DNA of 64,000 bases from an uncultured Bacteroidales bacterium (GCA_944323805.1 CALUTW010000009.1:1-64000), one strand, 5' to 3'; shown: positions 34,629 to 44,523, counted from the first letter of the stretch. The notes: a model not told the origin generated them from the sequence alone. Made by a program: numbers and translations.

Positions 34629-35549
34629 ATGAAATCGAGTATGACCGCGGCTGGCATAATGGCACTCGCCATAGGCATCTTTCCGGCAAGTCTCAAGGCA
34701 TCATGCACTGACGTCAAAGAGGAAAAACCTGCCGTACACCGTCTGAAAGGCAGGATAATAGACCAAGACGGGGCTGCGGTAGAATATGTAGCCGTCGGGA
34801 TTCCCGGAAGCCGGACCGGTACGGTTTCATCGGCAGACGGGAAATTCGAACTGGAGATTCCGGCAGATGAGACGGATTCACTTGTATTCAGGCACGTGTC
34901 ATACATGACAGAACGCATACCGGCATCGGAATATATGCATACGGACACCATGTCTGTCAGACTGACAGGAAACGAAATTGATGTCGCAGTGGTATATCCG
35001 GCCGAAACAAAAGAAAAGACGCTCGTATCCAAAGGTGCACGATTTCCGGCCGCATTCGGTGTCTTCAATCCAGACGACACAGGTACAGAAGTAGGTTCGA
35101 ATGTAAAAGTGAAAAAACGGTTCATAATCAAGAAATTCGCCTTCAAAGTAGCAGCATGTTCCATTGAGGGGACCAAAGTCAGCCTCAATGTTTACAGGAT
35201 AACGGACGACTCCTTCGAAAACATACTGCACAGGCCGATATATATCGACATAGCTGAAAGCCAGGATATGAAGCTGTATGAAGTTTCCACAGAAGAAACG
35301 CTGTTGCTGGAGCCGGGGGAATATTTTGTGAGCATAGCATTCGTCGGATGTTCGGAAAAAGACAAGAAAGAATGGGAGGAGCAAAAGACATGGACCGGAA
35401 AAAAATACGCAGAAGCCTCTGTCAGCAACCAGCTGATGTTCCCGCTGTATTTCAAGTCCAGCCATGTCAGAAACGGAGCCATGGGGAAAATATCACGATG
35501 CGGGCTGAACATAGGCATGTCGGTCTTTGGCATTGAATACTATGAATAA
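34629..35549 (+). CDS. Exported protein with carboxypeptidase-regulatory-like domain
   Basis: 306-residue secreted protein. A signal peptide (about 1-24, MKSSMTAAGIMALAIGIFPA) leads into a carboxypeptidase D regulatory-like beta-sandwich (about 38-115): HRLKGRIIDQDGAAVEYVAVG, TVSSADGKFELEIP, SLVFRHVSYMTERIP. The remaining 190 residues have no family I recognise; they are mixed beta sequence with VSLNVYRI and LLLEPGEYFVSIAFVG. Such domains often form the N-terminal part of TonB-dependent receptors, but here there is no barrel, so it is a free-standing exported protein, perhaps periplasmic or surface-attached. It is a single gene with its own promoter. Confidence 0.75.
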   Translation: MKSSMTAAGIMALAIGIFPASLKASCTDVKEEKPAVHRLKGRIIDQDGAAVEYVAVGIPGSRTGTVSSADGKFELEIPADETDSLVFRHVSYMTERIPASEYMHTDTMSVRLTGNEIDVAVVYPAETKEKTLVSKGARFPAAFGVFNPDDTGTEVGSNVKVKKRFIIKKFAFKVAACSIEGTKVSLNVYRITDDSFENILHRPIYIDIAESQDMKLYEVSTEETLLLEPGEYFVSIAFVGCSEKDKKEWEEQKTWTGKKYAEASVSNQLMFPLYFKSSHVRNGAMGKISRCGLNIGMSVFGIEYYE

Positions 35550-35562
35550 CCGAAAAAAAGGT

Positions 35563-35570
35563 TAAATTTG
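35563..35570 (+). promoter_or_regulatory. -7 element TAAATTTG for the M16 protease
   Basis: TAAATTTG lies 34 bp before ATG 35605. It nearly abuts an in-frame ATG at 35578, which supports the later start. No -33 TTTG is seen at 19-21 bp. Confidence 0.5.
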
Positions 35571-35604
35571 TGAAAATATGACCCTTCTTTTTTTTCAATA
35601 TCAT

Positions 35605-38505
35605 ATGAAACGGATTTTTCTATTGGCGGCGGCAGTCATAGTGGCAGCTGTCACATCATGCTCACAGTACAGATATGAGACTGTGAAAGGCGATCCCCTC
35701 GGAACGAAAATATACACTCTCGACAACGGGCTGAAAGTGTATATGAGCGTCAACAAGGAGACTCCCCGTATCCAGACCTACATCGCAGTAAAGGTAGGCG
35801 GAAAGAATGACCCGTCCGAGACGACAGGGCTTGCCCATTATTTCGAACACCTGATGTTCAAGGGCACACCGAACTACGGAACATCAGACTATGCGGCAGA
35901 GAAGCCGATGCTCGACCGTATTGAGCAGCTGTTTGAAGTATACCGTCAGACTGACGACGAGACGGAAAGGGCAGCAATCTACCATCAGATTGATTCGATA
36001 AGCTACGAGGCATCCAAGCTTGCGATTCCTAACGAATACGACAAGCTCATGTCAATCATCGGGGCCAAGGGCACGAATGCATTCACTTCCCAGGACATGA
36101 CAGTATATGTGGAGGACATACCGTCAAACGAAATCGACAACTGGGCCCGCATAGAGGCAGACAGGTTCAAGAATCCGGTAATCAGAGGATTCCATACCGA
36201 GCTTGAGACAATATACGAGGAGAAGAACATGTCCCTTACCCAGGACAGCCGGAAGGTCAATGAAGCTCTGGATGCTGCCCTTTTCCCGCACCATCCTTAC
36301 GGGACACAGACTGTACTCGGCACTCAGGAGCATCTCAAGAATCCTTCCATTACCAATGTCAGGAACTACCATAAGACATATTACGTCCCTAACAATATGG
36401 CCATATGTCTTTCCGGAGACTTCGACCCTGACGAGATGGTTGCAACCATAGAGAAATACTTCGGGGACATGGTACCCAATCCGGACATCCCTCAGCTTGA
36501 ATTCGAGAAAGAGCAGCCTATAACAGAACCGATAGTAAAGAAAGTATACGGGCTTGAAGCCGAGAATATCACTCTCGGATGGAGACTCCCGGACGCGACC
36601 GACAAGTCACATGATGTAGCCAACATCGTAAGCTCGATTCTCTATAACGGACAGGCAGGCCTCATCGACCTTGACCTCATACAGCAGCAGAAGGTCCTCT
36701 CGGCATATGCCTACAACAACTCGCAGCCTGACTACGGCTCCTTCGTGATATCTGCACGGCCGAAAGCCGGACAGACCCTGGATGATGTAAAGGAACTCCT
36801 GCTTGCAGAAGTCGGGAAACTCCGTTCAGGGGACTTCGATGAAGGCCTCATAGAAGCAACAATAAACAACTACAAGATGTACATGATGCACAACTATGAG
36901 GACAACGAGAACCGCGCAATGATGTACGTCATGTCATTCATCAATGGTACGGACTGGGCCGATGACGTCAGGATGCTCGACAGGATGGCACAGATTACCA
37001 GACAGGATGTCATCGACTGGGCAAATGCATATCTCGGGGCAGAAAGCTATGCCGCCATCTATAAGCTCCAGGGCGAAGACAGGACTGTCCAGAAGATTGC
37101 CGCCCCGAAGATTACCCCTATCGTGACCAACCGCGACGTGCAGAGTGACTTCCTTGCAGAAATCCAGGCAACTCCGGTCAAGCCTGTCAAGCCGGTGTTC
37201 GTCAACTACTCCGAGGATATGTCAAGATTCGAGGCAAGACCGGGAGTCGAAGTGCTATACAAGCAGAATGAGATGAATGACCTGTTCACTCTCATCTATG
37301 TATTCAACACCGGAACAGAAAACGACCCGGCACTCAGCCTTGCATCCGACTATGTATCTTACCTCGGCACTTCAACAATGTCGGCAGAAGACATTGCATC
37401 AAGGATGTACGAAATCGCATGTTCATTCGGAATCTATCCGGGAGCAAACAAGACATCGATACAGATATCCGGACTCAGCGAGAACATGGCTGAAGCAATG
37501 GATATCGTTGACGGGCTTATTTCAGGGGCGCAGCCTGACGAAGCGATACTCGCCAATCTCAAGGCTGACCTTTTCAGAAGCCGTGAGAACGCCAAACTGA
37601 GCCAGGGAAGCTGCTTCGGCGCACTGCAGAGATACATGGTATATGGCCCAGACTTCATCAGCAGAAGCGTACTTGACAACAAGGCAGTGGAAAACCTCAC
37701 TTCCGATGAACTGCTTGCCAAGGTTCGCGGGCTTATGGGATATGCACATGAGGTCCTGTATTACGGACCGCAGGGAGAGAAAGAGCTGCTCGCATCGCTC
37801 GACAGCCATCACAAGACATCCCCTGAGCTGCAGCCGCTCGAAAGACAGCATGTAAAGACACTCGAGGTCAAGGACAATAACGTTGTCCTCGCACAATATG
37901 ATGCAAAGCAGCTTTACTTGATGCAGTACTCCAACAGGGGCGAGAAGTCCGACATACCGGCAGAGCCTGGAATCACACTCTACAATGAATACTTCGGAGG
38001 CGGGATGAACTCCATAGTATTCCAGGAGATGAGGGAAGCGCGCGGCCTTGCATACACTGCGATGGCCCAGCTCGCGTCGCCGTATTATCCGGATGAAAGC
38101 TACTACTATCTTGCATTTATCGCCACCCAGAATGACAAGATGAAACAGGCGATAGAAGCCTTCGATGACATCATCAACGACATGCCTGAATCCCAGGCGG
38201 CATTCGACATCGCCAAGGAAGCCCTCATCAACAGGCTCCGTACAAAACGCATTGTCCGTGACCAGATCCTGTGGCAGTATATAAGTGACCGCGAACTCGG
38301 GCTGGAAGAGCCTCTGGACAGACAGATTTTCGAGGCCGTCCAGGACATGACACTTGATGATGTAAAGGCTGTCCAGGAAAAATGGGTCAAGGGACGCAGC
38401 TATACATTCGGAATCCTCGGGGACAAGAATGATATAGACATGAAATACCTCAGAAGCCTCGGCCCGGTAAAAGAAGTATCTCTCGAGGAAATCTTCGGAT
38501 ACTGA
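35605..38505 (+). CDS. M16-family (insulinase-like) zinc protease, lipoprotein
   Basis: 966-residue two-half M16 peptidase. The signal peptide ends in a lipobox with C19 (AVTSC). The inverted zinc motif HxxEH is H78-Y-F-E81-H82 in GLAHYFEHLMFKGTPNYG, with a downstream ligand candidate in ELETIYEEKN. The second, inactive half appears from about residue 530, with YNEYFGGGMNSIVFQEMREARGLAYT near its end, the arginine-tyrosine pattern that closes M16 active sites. Such envelope proteases degrade peptides in the periplasm or at the surface. Codon use is mildly optimised. It is a single gene. Confidence 0.93.
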   Translation: MKRIFLLAAAVIVAAVTSCSQYRYETVKGDPLGTKIYTLDNGLKVYMSVNKETPRIQTYIAVKVGGKNDPSETTGLAHYFEHLMFKGTPNYGTSDYAAEKPMLDRIEQLFEVYRQTDDETERAAIYHQIDSISYEASKLAIPNEYDKLMSIIGAKGTNAFTSQDMTVYVEDIPSNEIDNWARIEADRFKNPVIRGFHTELETIYEEKNMSLTQDSRKVNEALDAALFPHHPYGTQTVLGTQEHLKNPSITNVRNYHKTYYVPNNMAICLSGDFDPDEMVATIEKYFGDMVPNPDIPQLEFEKEQPITEPIVKKVYGLEAENITLGWRLPDATDKSHDVANIVSSILYNGQAGLIDLDLIQQQKVLSAYAYNNSQPDYGSFVISARPKAGQTLDDVKELLLAEVGKLRSGDFDEGLIEATINNYKMYMMHNYEDNENRAMMYVMSFINGTDWADDVRMLDRMAQITRQDVIDWANAYLGAESYAAIYKLQGEDRTVQKIAAPKITPIVTNRDVQSDFLAEIQATPVKPVKPVFVNYSEDMSRFEARPGVEVLYKQNEMNDLFTLIYVFNTGTENDPALSLASDYVSYLGTSTMSAEDIASRMYEIACSFGIYPGANKTSIQISGLSENMAEAMDIVDGLISGAQPDEAILANLKADLFRSRENAKLSQGSCFGALQRYMVYGPDFISRSVLDNKAVENLTSDELLAKVRGLMGYAHEVLYYGPQGEKELLASLDSHHKTSPELQPLERQHVKTLEVKDNNVVLAQYDAKQLYLMQYSNRGEKSDIPAEPGITLYNEYFGGGMNSIVFQEMREARGLAYTAMAQLASPYYPDESYYYLAFIATQNDKMKQAIEAFDDIINDMPESQAAFDIAKEALINRLRTKRIVRDQILWQYISDRELGLEEPLDRQIFEAVQDMTLDDVKAVQEKWVKGRSYTFGILGDKNDIDMKYLRSLGPVKEVSLEEIFGY

Positions 38506-38798
38506 CAAGCACCCGGAAACTCCCCGGGACAGCAATGCCGGCACGGACTGAGACAAAAGGTCTCCGGCCAGGATAACATACAGGATTGACCCTTACCTTA
38601 GCGGATGGTTACAGACCACATGCAAGGCAGGGGTCATTCTTTATGCGAACAATGCAGGGAAATATGTAAACAGTAATGAACCGGACATGTAACAACAGGG
38701 TATCCGTTGCCCGGCAGACGACAAACGGACATCCGCTACCCTACCAGGCAGGAGACAAGGCATGCTGATGACTGCTGTAGCGCCAGGCAGATGGCGGA
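38506..38798. other. Convergent intergenic region with one imperfect hairpin
   Basis: 293 bp between two converging genes, with no ORF I can support. A nested inverted repeat is visible: GGGTA TCCGTT at 38698-38708 against AACGGA at 38724-38729 and TACCC at 38737-38741, with an unpaired stretch on the 3' side. There is no T-run on either strand next to it, so it is not a standard terminator. Confidence 0.5.
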
Positions 38799-39599
38799 TT
38801 AATCCTGCAGGACGTAGAGAGGGGATGGGGTACGGCGCGGGAGACACCGCAATGCAACAGTGCCGCGTTCGACACCTATTTGCATCAGGGCATCGGAAGA
38901 CGCGGAAAACGCCTTCTCCGGAGTATTATTGTTCTCGCTTAGATGACACAGGAAGATATTCTTCAGGCCAGGATGCCAGAATCTCTTTATTGCGGATGCG
39001 CAGTCATCATTGCTGAGATGCCCGCTGCCCTGGGCAATACGCATCTTCAGCTCGTAGGTATATGAGCCTCCGATAAGCATGTCCATGTCATAGTTCGACT
39101 CCACCACAACAGTATCAGCCGACGAGGCGAAACCTATCATCTCATCTGTGACCCTGCCCAGGTCAGTCACTATGACAAAACTGTGCCCGTCAATCTCGAT
39201 GGCATACCCTACTGTCTGGGTGGCATCATGCGGCACGACAAAGTATCTGACAGCTATTCCGTCTATATCGGTCCATGCATCATCCGCCAGGACCCTGGAG
39301 CATCCGGCAAACCATCCGGAAGTAAAGGTATGCCTTTTGAGAGCCACGGCAAGGGTCTCTGTCGTATATACCGGCTTACTCAGCCTCTTGCAGAAAGAGC
39401 CGAGATGCCTCACATGGTCAAGATGGTCATGGGTAATGATTATGGCACTGAATGAATCGTACGAAAGCCTGTTTTCCTCAAGATACTTCTTAAGCCGCTT
39501 CAGGCTTACTCCCGCATCTATCAACAGGCCATGCTTCTCTGAACCGAGATAATAGCAGTTGCCGCAGCTTCCGCTGGAAAAGCTCATGAATCTCAGCAT
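38799..39599 (-). CDS. Metallo-beta-lactamase-fold hydrolase, YycJ/WalJ-like
   Basis: 266-residue MBL hydrolase: LRFMSFSSGSCGNCYYLGSE, the metal motif THDHLDHVRHLGSF, VVESNYDMDML and HLSNDDCASAIKRF. These match the YycJ/WalJ-like nuclease family connected with DNA repair and cell-wall signalling in Firmicutes; the role in Bacteroidales is not established. The ATG at 39597-39599 overlaps the TGA of the HAD gene (TGATG), so translation is coupled. An in-frame GTG one codon upstream is an alternative. Confidence 0.88.
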   Translation of the reverse strand: MLRFMSFSSGSCGNCYYLGSEKHGLLIDAGVSLKRLKKYLEENRLSYDSFSAIIITHDHLDHVRHLGSFCKRLSKPVYTTETLAVALKRHTFTSGWFAGCSRVLADDAWTDIDGIAVRYFVVPHDATQTVGYAIEIDGHSFVIVTDLGRVTDEMIGFASSADTVVVESNYDMDMLIGGSYTYELKMRIAQGSGHLSNDDCASAIKRFWHPGLKNIFLCHLSENNNTPEKAFSASSDALMQIGVERGTVALRCLPRRTPSPLYVLQD

Positions 39600-40225
39600 C
39601 ACAGAGCCTCCCCCAATGCTTCTGACAGGACGGACCTGAGGTCGGTCCCCGGAGTGTACAGCACAGCATTCATTCCTGAAGCCCTTGCGGCCTCGACATT
39701 CGGCCGGGAGTCATCGATGAAAAGTATCTCCCCGGCAGGCAGCCCGACACCGGCTATTGCAGCCTCGAATATCCGTGACGACGGCTTGAGCATCTTCATC
39801 TCATAAGACAGGAACTGCCTGCGGAAAATCCTGTCCATCGGGATACCGGCGTCCCTGAATATTTCACGGCAGCGCACCATGGAAATGCCGTTATTGTTGC
39901 TAAGGAGATACAGGCTGTATCTGCCTGACAGCTCCTTCAGCAAATCAGCCTTGTACGCATCAATACCGACCAGCAATTCCCACATTGCAGAGTCTACATC
40001 GGACGGAAGAATCCCTGGCGCAGCCCCTGATATGATATATCTTCTGAATTCATCCTCAGATACCAGCCCTTCCTCAAGGTCTGAATATATGCCCTTCTGA
40101 TGACTTGCATCAAGAATCTCGTCTATCCTGCCATATCCGACCTTCTCCATAAAAGCCCGACGGCACCTTTCAAGGTCCAGGTCTATCAGGACCCCGCCCA
40201 TATCGAAAACAATTGCCTTAATCAT
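39599..40225 (-). CDS. HAD-superfamily hydrolase (subfamily IA)
   Basis: 208-residue phosphatase-like protein. Motif I is FDMGGVLIDLDLERC: the nucleophile D is kept and the usual DxD second aspartate is glycine (DMG), as in the dehalogenase/YihX-like branch. Motif II is YLLSNNNG, then K in EMKMLKPSSRIFEAA, and the acidic motif IV FIDDSRPNVEAA. It resembles YihX-like sugar-phosphate phosphatases; substrate unknown. It lies 22 bp after the TPR gene and is coupled to the MBL gene. Confidence 0.88.
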   Translation of the reverse strand: MIKAIVFDMGGVLIDLDLERCRRAFMEKVGYGRIDEILDASHQKGIYSDLEEGLVSEDEFRRYIISGAAPGILPSDVDSAMWELLVGIDAYKADLLKELSGRYSLYLLSNNNGISMVRCREIFRDAGIPMDRIFRRQFLSYEMKMLKPSSRIFEAAIAGVGLPAGEILFIDDSRPNVEAARASGMNAVLYTPGTDLRSVLSEALGEAL

Positions 40226-40247
40226 CCTGTTCCTCCCTTTATCCAGG

Positions 40248-42290
40248 TCACTGCTCCTGCTCGCAGTATTTCTTGATCACACTGTATGCATCCGAGACGC
40301 CGAGCTCTCCGGCACGCGAAAGGTCTATGCAGCCTTTTTCCTTGTCCTTCAGATAAATCTGGACAAGCCCGCGGTTAAAATATGCGTCCCCCATATAAGG
40401 GAAAAGCTCGATTGCCCGTGTATAGCTGTCGATCGACCTGACATGCTCTGCCGCCAGACAATACAGGTTGCCGAGGTTGAAAAATATATACGGTATATCC
40501 GGGACAATCCCGGCTGCCTTAGACATGTCCGCAATGGCTTCAGTATAATCATATTGCCTGCTGACCTGATCCCTTACCCGAGCTCTTGTAGTACCGGAAT
40601 CATCCATTGTCAGCACCTGCACATTATTCTCGATTGAAGATATGAAATCTATCATTTCGGCCCGGAGGACGCCCCTGTTCATGTAATAGAAAGCGGCATA
40701 ATACCTTTCCGCATCCTGGACAGGACCATCCGGCTGCTTGTCAGCAAGAGCCTCCGACCCGGACACCGCCTCATCGTAATAGCCCAGAGAAGAATTGTAC
40801 TGTCTGTTCTCATACTCGAACATGGCCCGCAGGAAAGACCTTACCGGACCGGACACCCCGTCCCCGTATATGACTGATTCTATCGCTCCGGCTGCAGAAG
40901 GACGCCATAAGGTATCCGTATTGGCAATTACCACAGGCACAGGAGACTCCGCAACGAACCTGTCTATGAGAGGGTTCTCATATCTGCGTTCCAGCGCATA
41001 TTCTGTCCCGTCCCTCCCCGGAGCCAGGACAAACTTGTACAGCGGTCTGAGCCGTATATCTATATCCCTGTGCTGCAGAAGCTCATCATTGAAATTATCC
41101 CTCGCGAATTCGGCGTCGAGCGCAAGCAGGGAACTGTACTTGCGGGTAGTATCGGCAAACGATGCCGCATTCTCTTCAGTGGCCTCCCTGTATTCCCTGA
41201 CCTTCTCCCTTGCTGTCCTGTAGTCCTCCTGCGAAGCCTTATAGTCCCCCATCATATTCTTGACATAGGCCCTGTTCATATAGGCCTTTGCAAAATCCGG
41301 ATACAGGTCTATCGCCTTGTCATAGTCCTCGAGGGCATCCTGCCAGCGCCCCATCTCGATGAAGACGGACGCACGGTTGAAATAGGCAAGGACATTGTCA
41401 GGATTGATATTCAGCACCCTGTCCAGATCTGACAGGGCCCCTTCATATTCGCCTACCTGAGCTCTTATCAACCCCCTGTTGTAGAGAGTAAGCGCATTGC
41501 CCGGCTCGTCCCTCAACACCCGGTTAAGGTCCTCCATGGCACCTATATAGTCCTGCTTCTCATACAGCATTATGGCCCGGTTGAAATAGGCATATGTATT
41601 TGCGGTATCAAGCTCTATCGCCTTGTCCATGTCTGCTATAGCCCTGTCGAATTCATTTTCCGAAGCATAAAGCCGGCCTCTGCGGATATATCCCTCCGGG
41701 TCGAACCGGTCCAGCCTGATAGCCATATTGTAGTCCGACATGGCTTTCAGGGTATCTCCCAGGAAAAGATAGCTTGCGCCCCTGTTCAGATATGCCGAAG
41801 GGTCCTTGGGCTCTTTCCGTATGTATCTGTTGAAATCGCTGACCGCCTTGTCGAACTGCTGGGAGAGGAAATATGTGACTCCGCGGCTGAAATACAGGCC
41901 GACAAAGCCGGGACGCAGGTCTATGGCTTTCTGCAGGTCCGCAAGAGCGTCATCATACTTGCCGAAGCGGCTCCGGGTAATCGCCCTGTAATGGTATCCG
42001 GACGTGAATACCGGATTAAGCCGGACCGATGTGTTGAAATCCTGCTGGGCCCCGTGCAGGTCCCCGAGATTGTATTTTGCTATTCCCCTGAAGAAAAAAG
42101 TCCAGTAGTCGGTCGTGTCGAGCCTCGCAAGTACATTGAAATTCTCTATGGCCTGGGAATATTTCCCGTCGGCCAGGGCCCGCCTGCCCCTGAAAGAAAA
42201 GACATCCTTGTCATACTGTGCCGAAGCCATGAATTCCCCGAGAGAGAACATGACCGCCACTGTCAACAGCAGATTAACAATAACACGCAT
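40248..42290 (-). CDS. Exported tetratricopeptide-repeat protein
   Basis: 680 residues with an N-terminal signal peptide (about 1-24, cleavage near SAQ) and about ten consecutive TPR units from residue 30 to 380, for example AYFNRAIMLYEKQDYIGAMEDL. A central region without repeats follows (about 390-560), then two more TPRs near the C-terminus (FFNLGNLYCLAAEHVRSIDSY and AYFNRGLVQIYLKDKEKGC). TPR proteins are protein-binding scaffolds; the partner is unknown. It is first in an operon with the HAD and MBL genes. A minus-strand -7 element (TATATTTG) lies at about 42359-42366. Confidence 0.88.
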   Translation of the reverse strand: MRVIVNLLLTVAVMFSLGEFMASAQYDKDVFSFRGRRALADGKYSQAIENFNVLARLDTTDYWTFFFRGIAKYNLGDLHGAQQDFNTSVRLNPVFTSGYHYRAITRSRFGKYDDALADLQKAIDLRPGFVGLYFSRGVTYFLSQQFDKAVSDFNRYIRKEPKDPSAYLNRGASYLFLGDTLKAMSDYNMAIRLDRFDPEGYIRRGRLYASENEFDRAIADMDKAIELDTANTYAYFNRAIMLYEKQDYIGAMEDLNRVLRDEPGNALTLYNRGLIRAQVGEYEGALSDLDRVLNINPDNVLAYFNRASVFIEMGRWQDALEDYDKAIDLYPDFAKAYMNRAYVKNMMGDYKASQEDYRTAREKVREYREATEENAASFADTTRKYSSLLALDAEFARDNFNDELLQHRDIDIRLRPLYKFVLAPGRDGTEYALERRYENPLIDRFVAESPVPVVIANTDTLWRPSAAGAIESVIYGDGVSGPVRSFLRAMFEYENRQYNSSLGYYDEAVSGSEALADKQPDGPVQDAERYYAAFYYMNRGVLRAEMIDFISSIENNVQVLTMDDSGTTRARVRDQVSRQYDYTEAIADMSKAAGIVPDIPYIFFNLGNLYCLAAEHVRSIDSYTRAIELFPYMGDAYFNRGLVQIYLKDKEKGCIDLSRAGELGVSDAYSVIKKYCEQEQ

Positions 42291-42378
42291 CCGATGACAA
42301 AAATTTCCTTTTACTGCTTAATTTTCCTATTTTTGGCCCCCGAAAAAAGAGTCCATTCTGCAAATATAATCATTTATC

Positions 42379-43410
42379 ATGCCCGGAATGATAAATCCAG
42401 CCAAAAAATACAGACATATATTCATTTTCCCATTGCTCATGGCCTTATTGATGCCGTCGGAGGCATCTGCACAGAGCAGCTGGACCTCCAACGACAACAT
42501 AGCCCACAATGTCGTATGGGAAGAGCAGCTGTACAGGGACATATGCTTCCTTTCTGACTCCCTGTGCGGAGGCCGTGCAACCGGAAGCCGGGGAGGGAAC
42601 GAAGCGGCATTCTGGCTTATCCGGGCTTTCCGCGGCGCAAAGCTGATGGCTTTCAACGGCAGCTACGCCAAGCACGTGTTTGCAGGACATGGACTGGTCG
42701 GGCACAATATCGTCGGAATGATTCCGGGGTCAAGGAAATCCCCGTGCTCCTCATACATCATCGTCGGAGCGCACTATGACAATATCGGCATACTGAAAGG
42801 CAAGATGTTTCCCGGAGCGGACAGCAATGCATCAGGGACGGTGGCTATGAAGACAATCGCGGAGATGTTCGCTGCAATGAAGCTTCTCGGCAAGGTCTAC
42901 CGGCAGAACATCATCTTCGTGGCATTCGATGCATACCGGATGAACCATGCCGGCTCGGAAGCATTCTGGAGGATGATAGAGAACGGAAGCCTGACGGACC
43001 CGCTTACCGGGGAGGCAGTCACTCCCGACAAGATCTCCCTGATGGTCAACATCGACCAGGTGGGGAGTTCGCTGTCGCCTCTCGCATCCGGGAGGAAGGA
43101 CTATATGATAATGCTGGGGAACGGGAGCCTGGACAGGCAGGCGCAGGGACTGATATCGATGTGCAACAGGTTCTACGGCACCGATCTCGAACTCTCGCAC
43201 ACATACTACGGGAGCGAGCAGTTTACAGAGGTGTTCTACACGCTCTCGGACCAGAAAGTCTTCATCAGGAACGGAATCCCGTCCGTCCTGTTCACATCCG
43301 GCATCACAATGCGCACCAACAACACGACCGACACGCCGGAATCACTCGACATGGCCGTCCTGCGCAAACGGATCATCCTTATATTCCACTGGCTTGAAAA
43401 GATGATGTAG
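42379..43410 (+). CDS. M28-family peptidase homologue lacking most metal ligands
   Basis: 343-residue exported protein (signal peptide about 11-31, ending SAQ). The M28 aminopeptidase fold is recognisable: IIVGAHYDNIG, FPGADSNASGTVAM, NIIFVAFDAYRMNHAGSEAF and LMVNIDQVGSS. Of the five zinc ligands, H132 and D226 are present. The bridging aspartate of GADDNASG appears as S149, the Glu-Glu pair of the usual EExGLxGS is replaced by AYRMN (185-189), and the final histidine region reads MRTNNTTDTPESLD. It is therefore probably not an ordinary zinc peptidase: a binding protein or an enzyme with altered chemistry. It is divergent from the TPR gene and stands just before the glycosyltransferases. Confidence 0.82.
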   Translation: MPGMINPAKKYRHIFIFPLLMALLMPSEASAQSSWTSNDNIAHNVVWEEQLYRDICFLSDSLCGGRATGSRGGNEAAFWLIRAFRGAKLMAFNGSYAKHVFAGHGLVGHNIVGMIPGSRKSPCSSYIIVGAHYDNIGILKGKMFPGADSNASGTVAMKTIAEMFAAMKLLGKVYRQNIIFVAFDAYRMNHAGSEAFWRMIENGSLTDPLTGEAVTPDKISLMVNIDQVGSSLSPLASGRKDYMIMLGNGSLDRQAQGLISMCNRFYGTDLELSHTYYGSEQFTEVFYTLSDQKVFIRNGIPSVLFTSGITMRTNNTTDTPESLDMAVLRKRIILIFHWLEKMM

Positions 43411-44379
43411 CTACCTGTGCATGCGGAGCGCAACAATATGCCGCAGGAGATACTCTGTCCACAGATACCTTATCTCCAGATATGATTTCCTGTCCCTGAA
43501 GGACAGTTTCCGCGACCTGCATATCTGCAGAAGCTTATCCCTCATCTCATACATCTCCATGCGGCAGGCGGCAAACCCCGGTATCTTCATGAAAGAACGC
43601 ATATGCCACAGGCATATCTCGACCTGTCTGGCAATCATCGCATCCTTCTCCTGCTCCGTAAACAGAGGTGACTTCGAGATATAGTCTATACGGTCGTAGT
43701 CGGCGAGGAAGAAATGGTACTTCTTGATCGGAGTCCCCGTATGACAGATGCTGTCGGCTCTCTGGAAATAATAATAGTATGACCTGTCGACATGTACGCA
43801 TGTACGGCAGTCGCCGGCTATCCTGTATATGACCGCATGGTCCTCATAGAACCGGCCTTCGGGGAATGACCACCGGTCAAACATGGTTCTGCGGAAAAGC
43901 TTGGTCCACGTGCAACTGCTTACCTTCTCGCTGAGGATGGCCGCCACGACATCCTTCGGGGCCATCACATGCACTTCTCCGGTCTCCTCGGAATATGGGA
44001 TTATCTGTCCTTCCCTGTCATAGGAGAAATTGCAGAAGCACAGGTCCGCATCATATTTCCTGGCATTCTCATAGAGCGCCTCATACATTCCGGGAGCGAT
44101 ATAGTCGTCGCTGTCTATGAAGCCGACGTATTCAGATGTTGCAGCCGCCACCCCCCTGTTCCTGGCTGTCGCAAGGTCAGCAATCTCTATATGGAGCACC
44201 CTGATCCTGCTGTCTGTTGCGGCCAGCTCGTCACAAAGCTGGTACGAGCCGTCAGTGGAGCAGTTCTCGACCAGGATGACCTCCATGTCGTGCAGAGTCT
44301 GCGAAAGTACCGAATCAATGCACTTGCGGAGATATTTTGCCGTATTATGTACAGGGATTACAACTGATATAAGACTCAT
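43411..44379 (-). CDS. Family 2 glycosyltransferase
   Basis: 322-residue GT-A enzyme: ISVVIPVHNTAKYLRKCIDSVLSQT, ENCSTDGS, ATARNRGVAAA and the DxD-type FIDSDDYIAPG. The C-terminal part is typical of capsule or LPS glycosyltransferases (FRRTMFDRWSFPEGRFYEDHAVIYRI). Donor and acceptor are unknown. It converges with the M28 homologue (stops 1 bp apart) and is divergent from the GT14 trio. A minus-strand TACTTTTG at 44402-44409, with a TTTG 22 bp further upstream, is a likely promoter. Confidence 0.92.
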   Translation of the reverse strand: MSLISVVIPVHNTAKYLRKCIDSVLSQTLHDMEVILVENCSTDGSYQLCDELAATDSRIRVLHIEIADLATARNRGVAAATSEYVGFIDSDDYIAPGMYEALYENARKYDADLCFCNFSYDREGQIIPYSEETGEVHVMAPKDVVAAILSEKVSSCTWTKLFRRTMFDRWSFPEGRFYEDHAVIYRIAGDCRTCVHVDRSYYYYFQRADSICHTGTPIKKYHFFLADYDRIDYISKSPLFTEQEKDAMIARQVEICLWHMRSFMKIPGFAACRMEMYEMRDKLLQICRSRKLSFRDRKSYLEIRYLWTEYLLRHIVALRMHR

Positions 44380-44461
44380 GGCTTTCTTTTCATCGGTTCC
44401 CCAAAAGTACTTAAAATATATGAAAAATGCGCAAAAAATATGAAAGCCTCATTTTTCATAG

Positions 44462-44469
44462 TATATTTG
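44462..44469 (+). promoter_or_regulatory. -7 element TATATTTG for the GT14 gene trio
   Basis: TATATTTG fits TAnnTTTG, 54 bp before the first GT14 start. It lacks a TTTG partner at 19-21 bp. Confidence 0.4.
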
Positions 44470-44523
44470 GAATCCGAAAACGAAAAACGCACAGGCCTTT
44501 GGCGCAGGAGATCGCAGGAGATG

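Noticed and set aside
37522..38556. Minus-strand ORF of 344 codons
   Set aside because: Antisense to the M16 protease, which has all its motifs on the plus strand.
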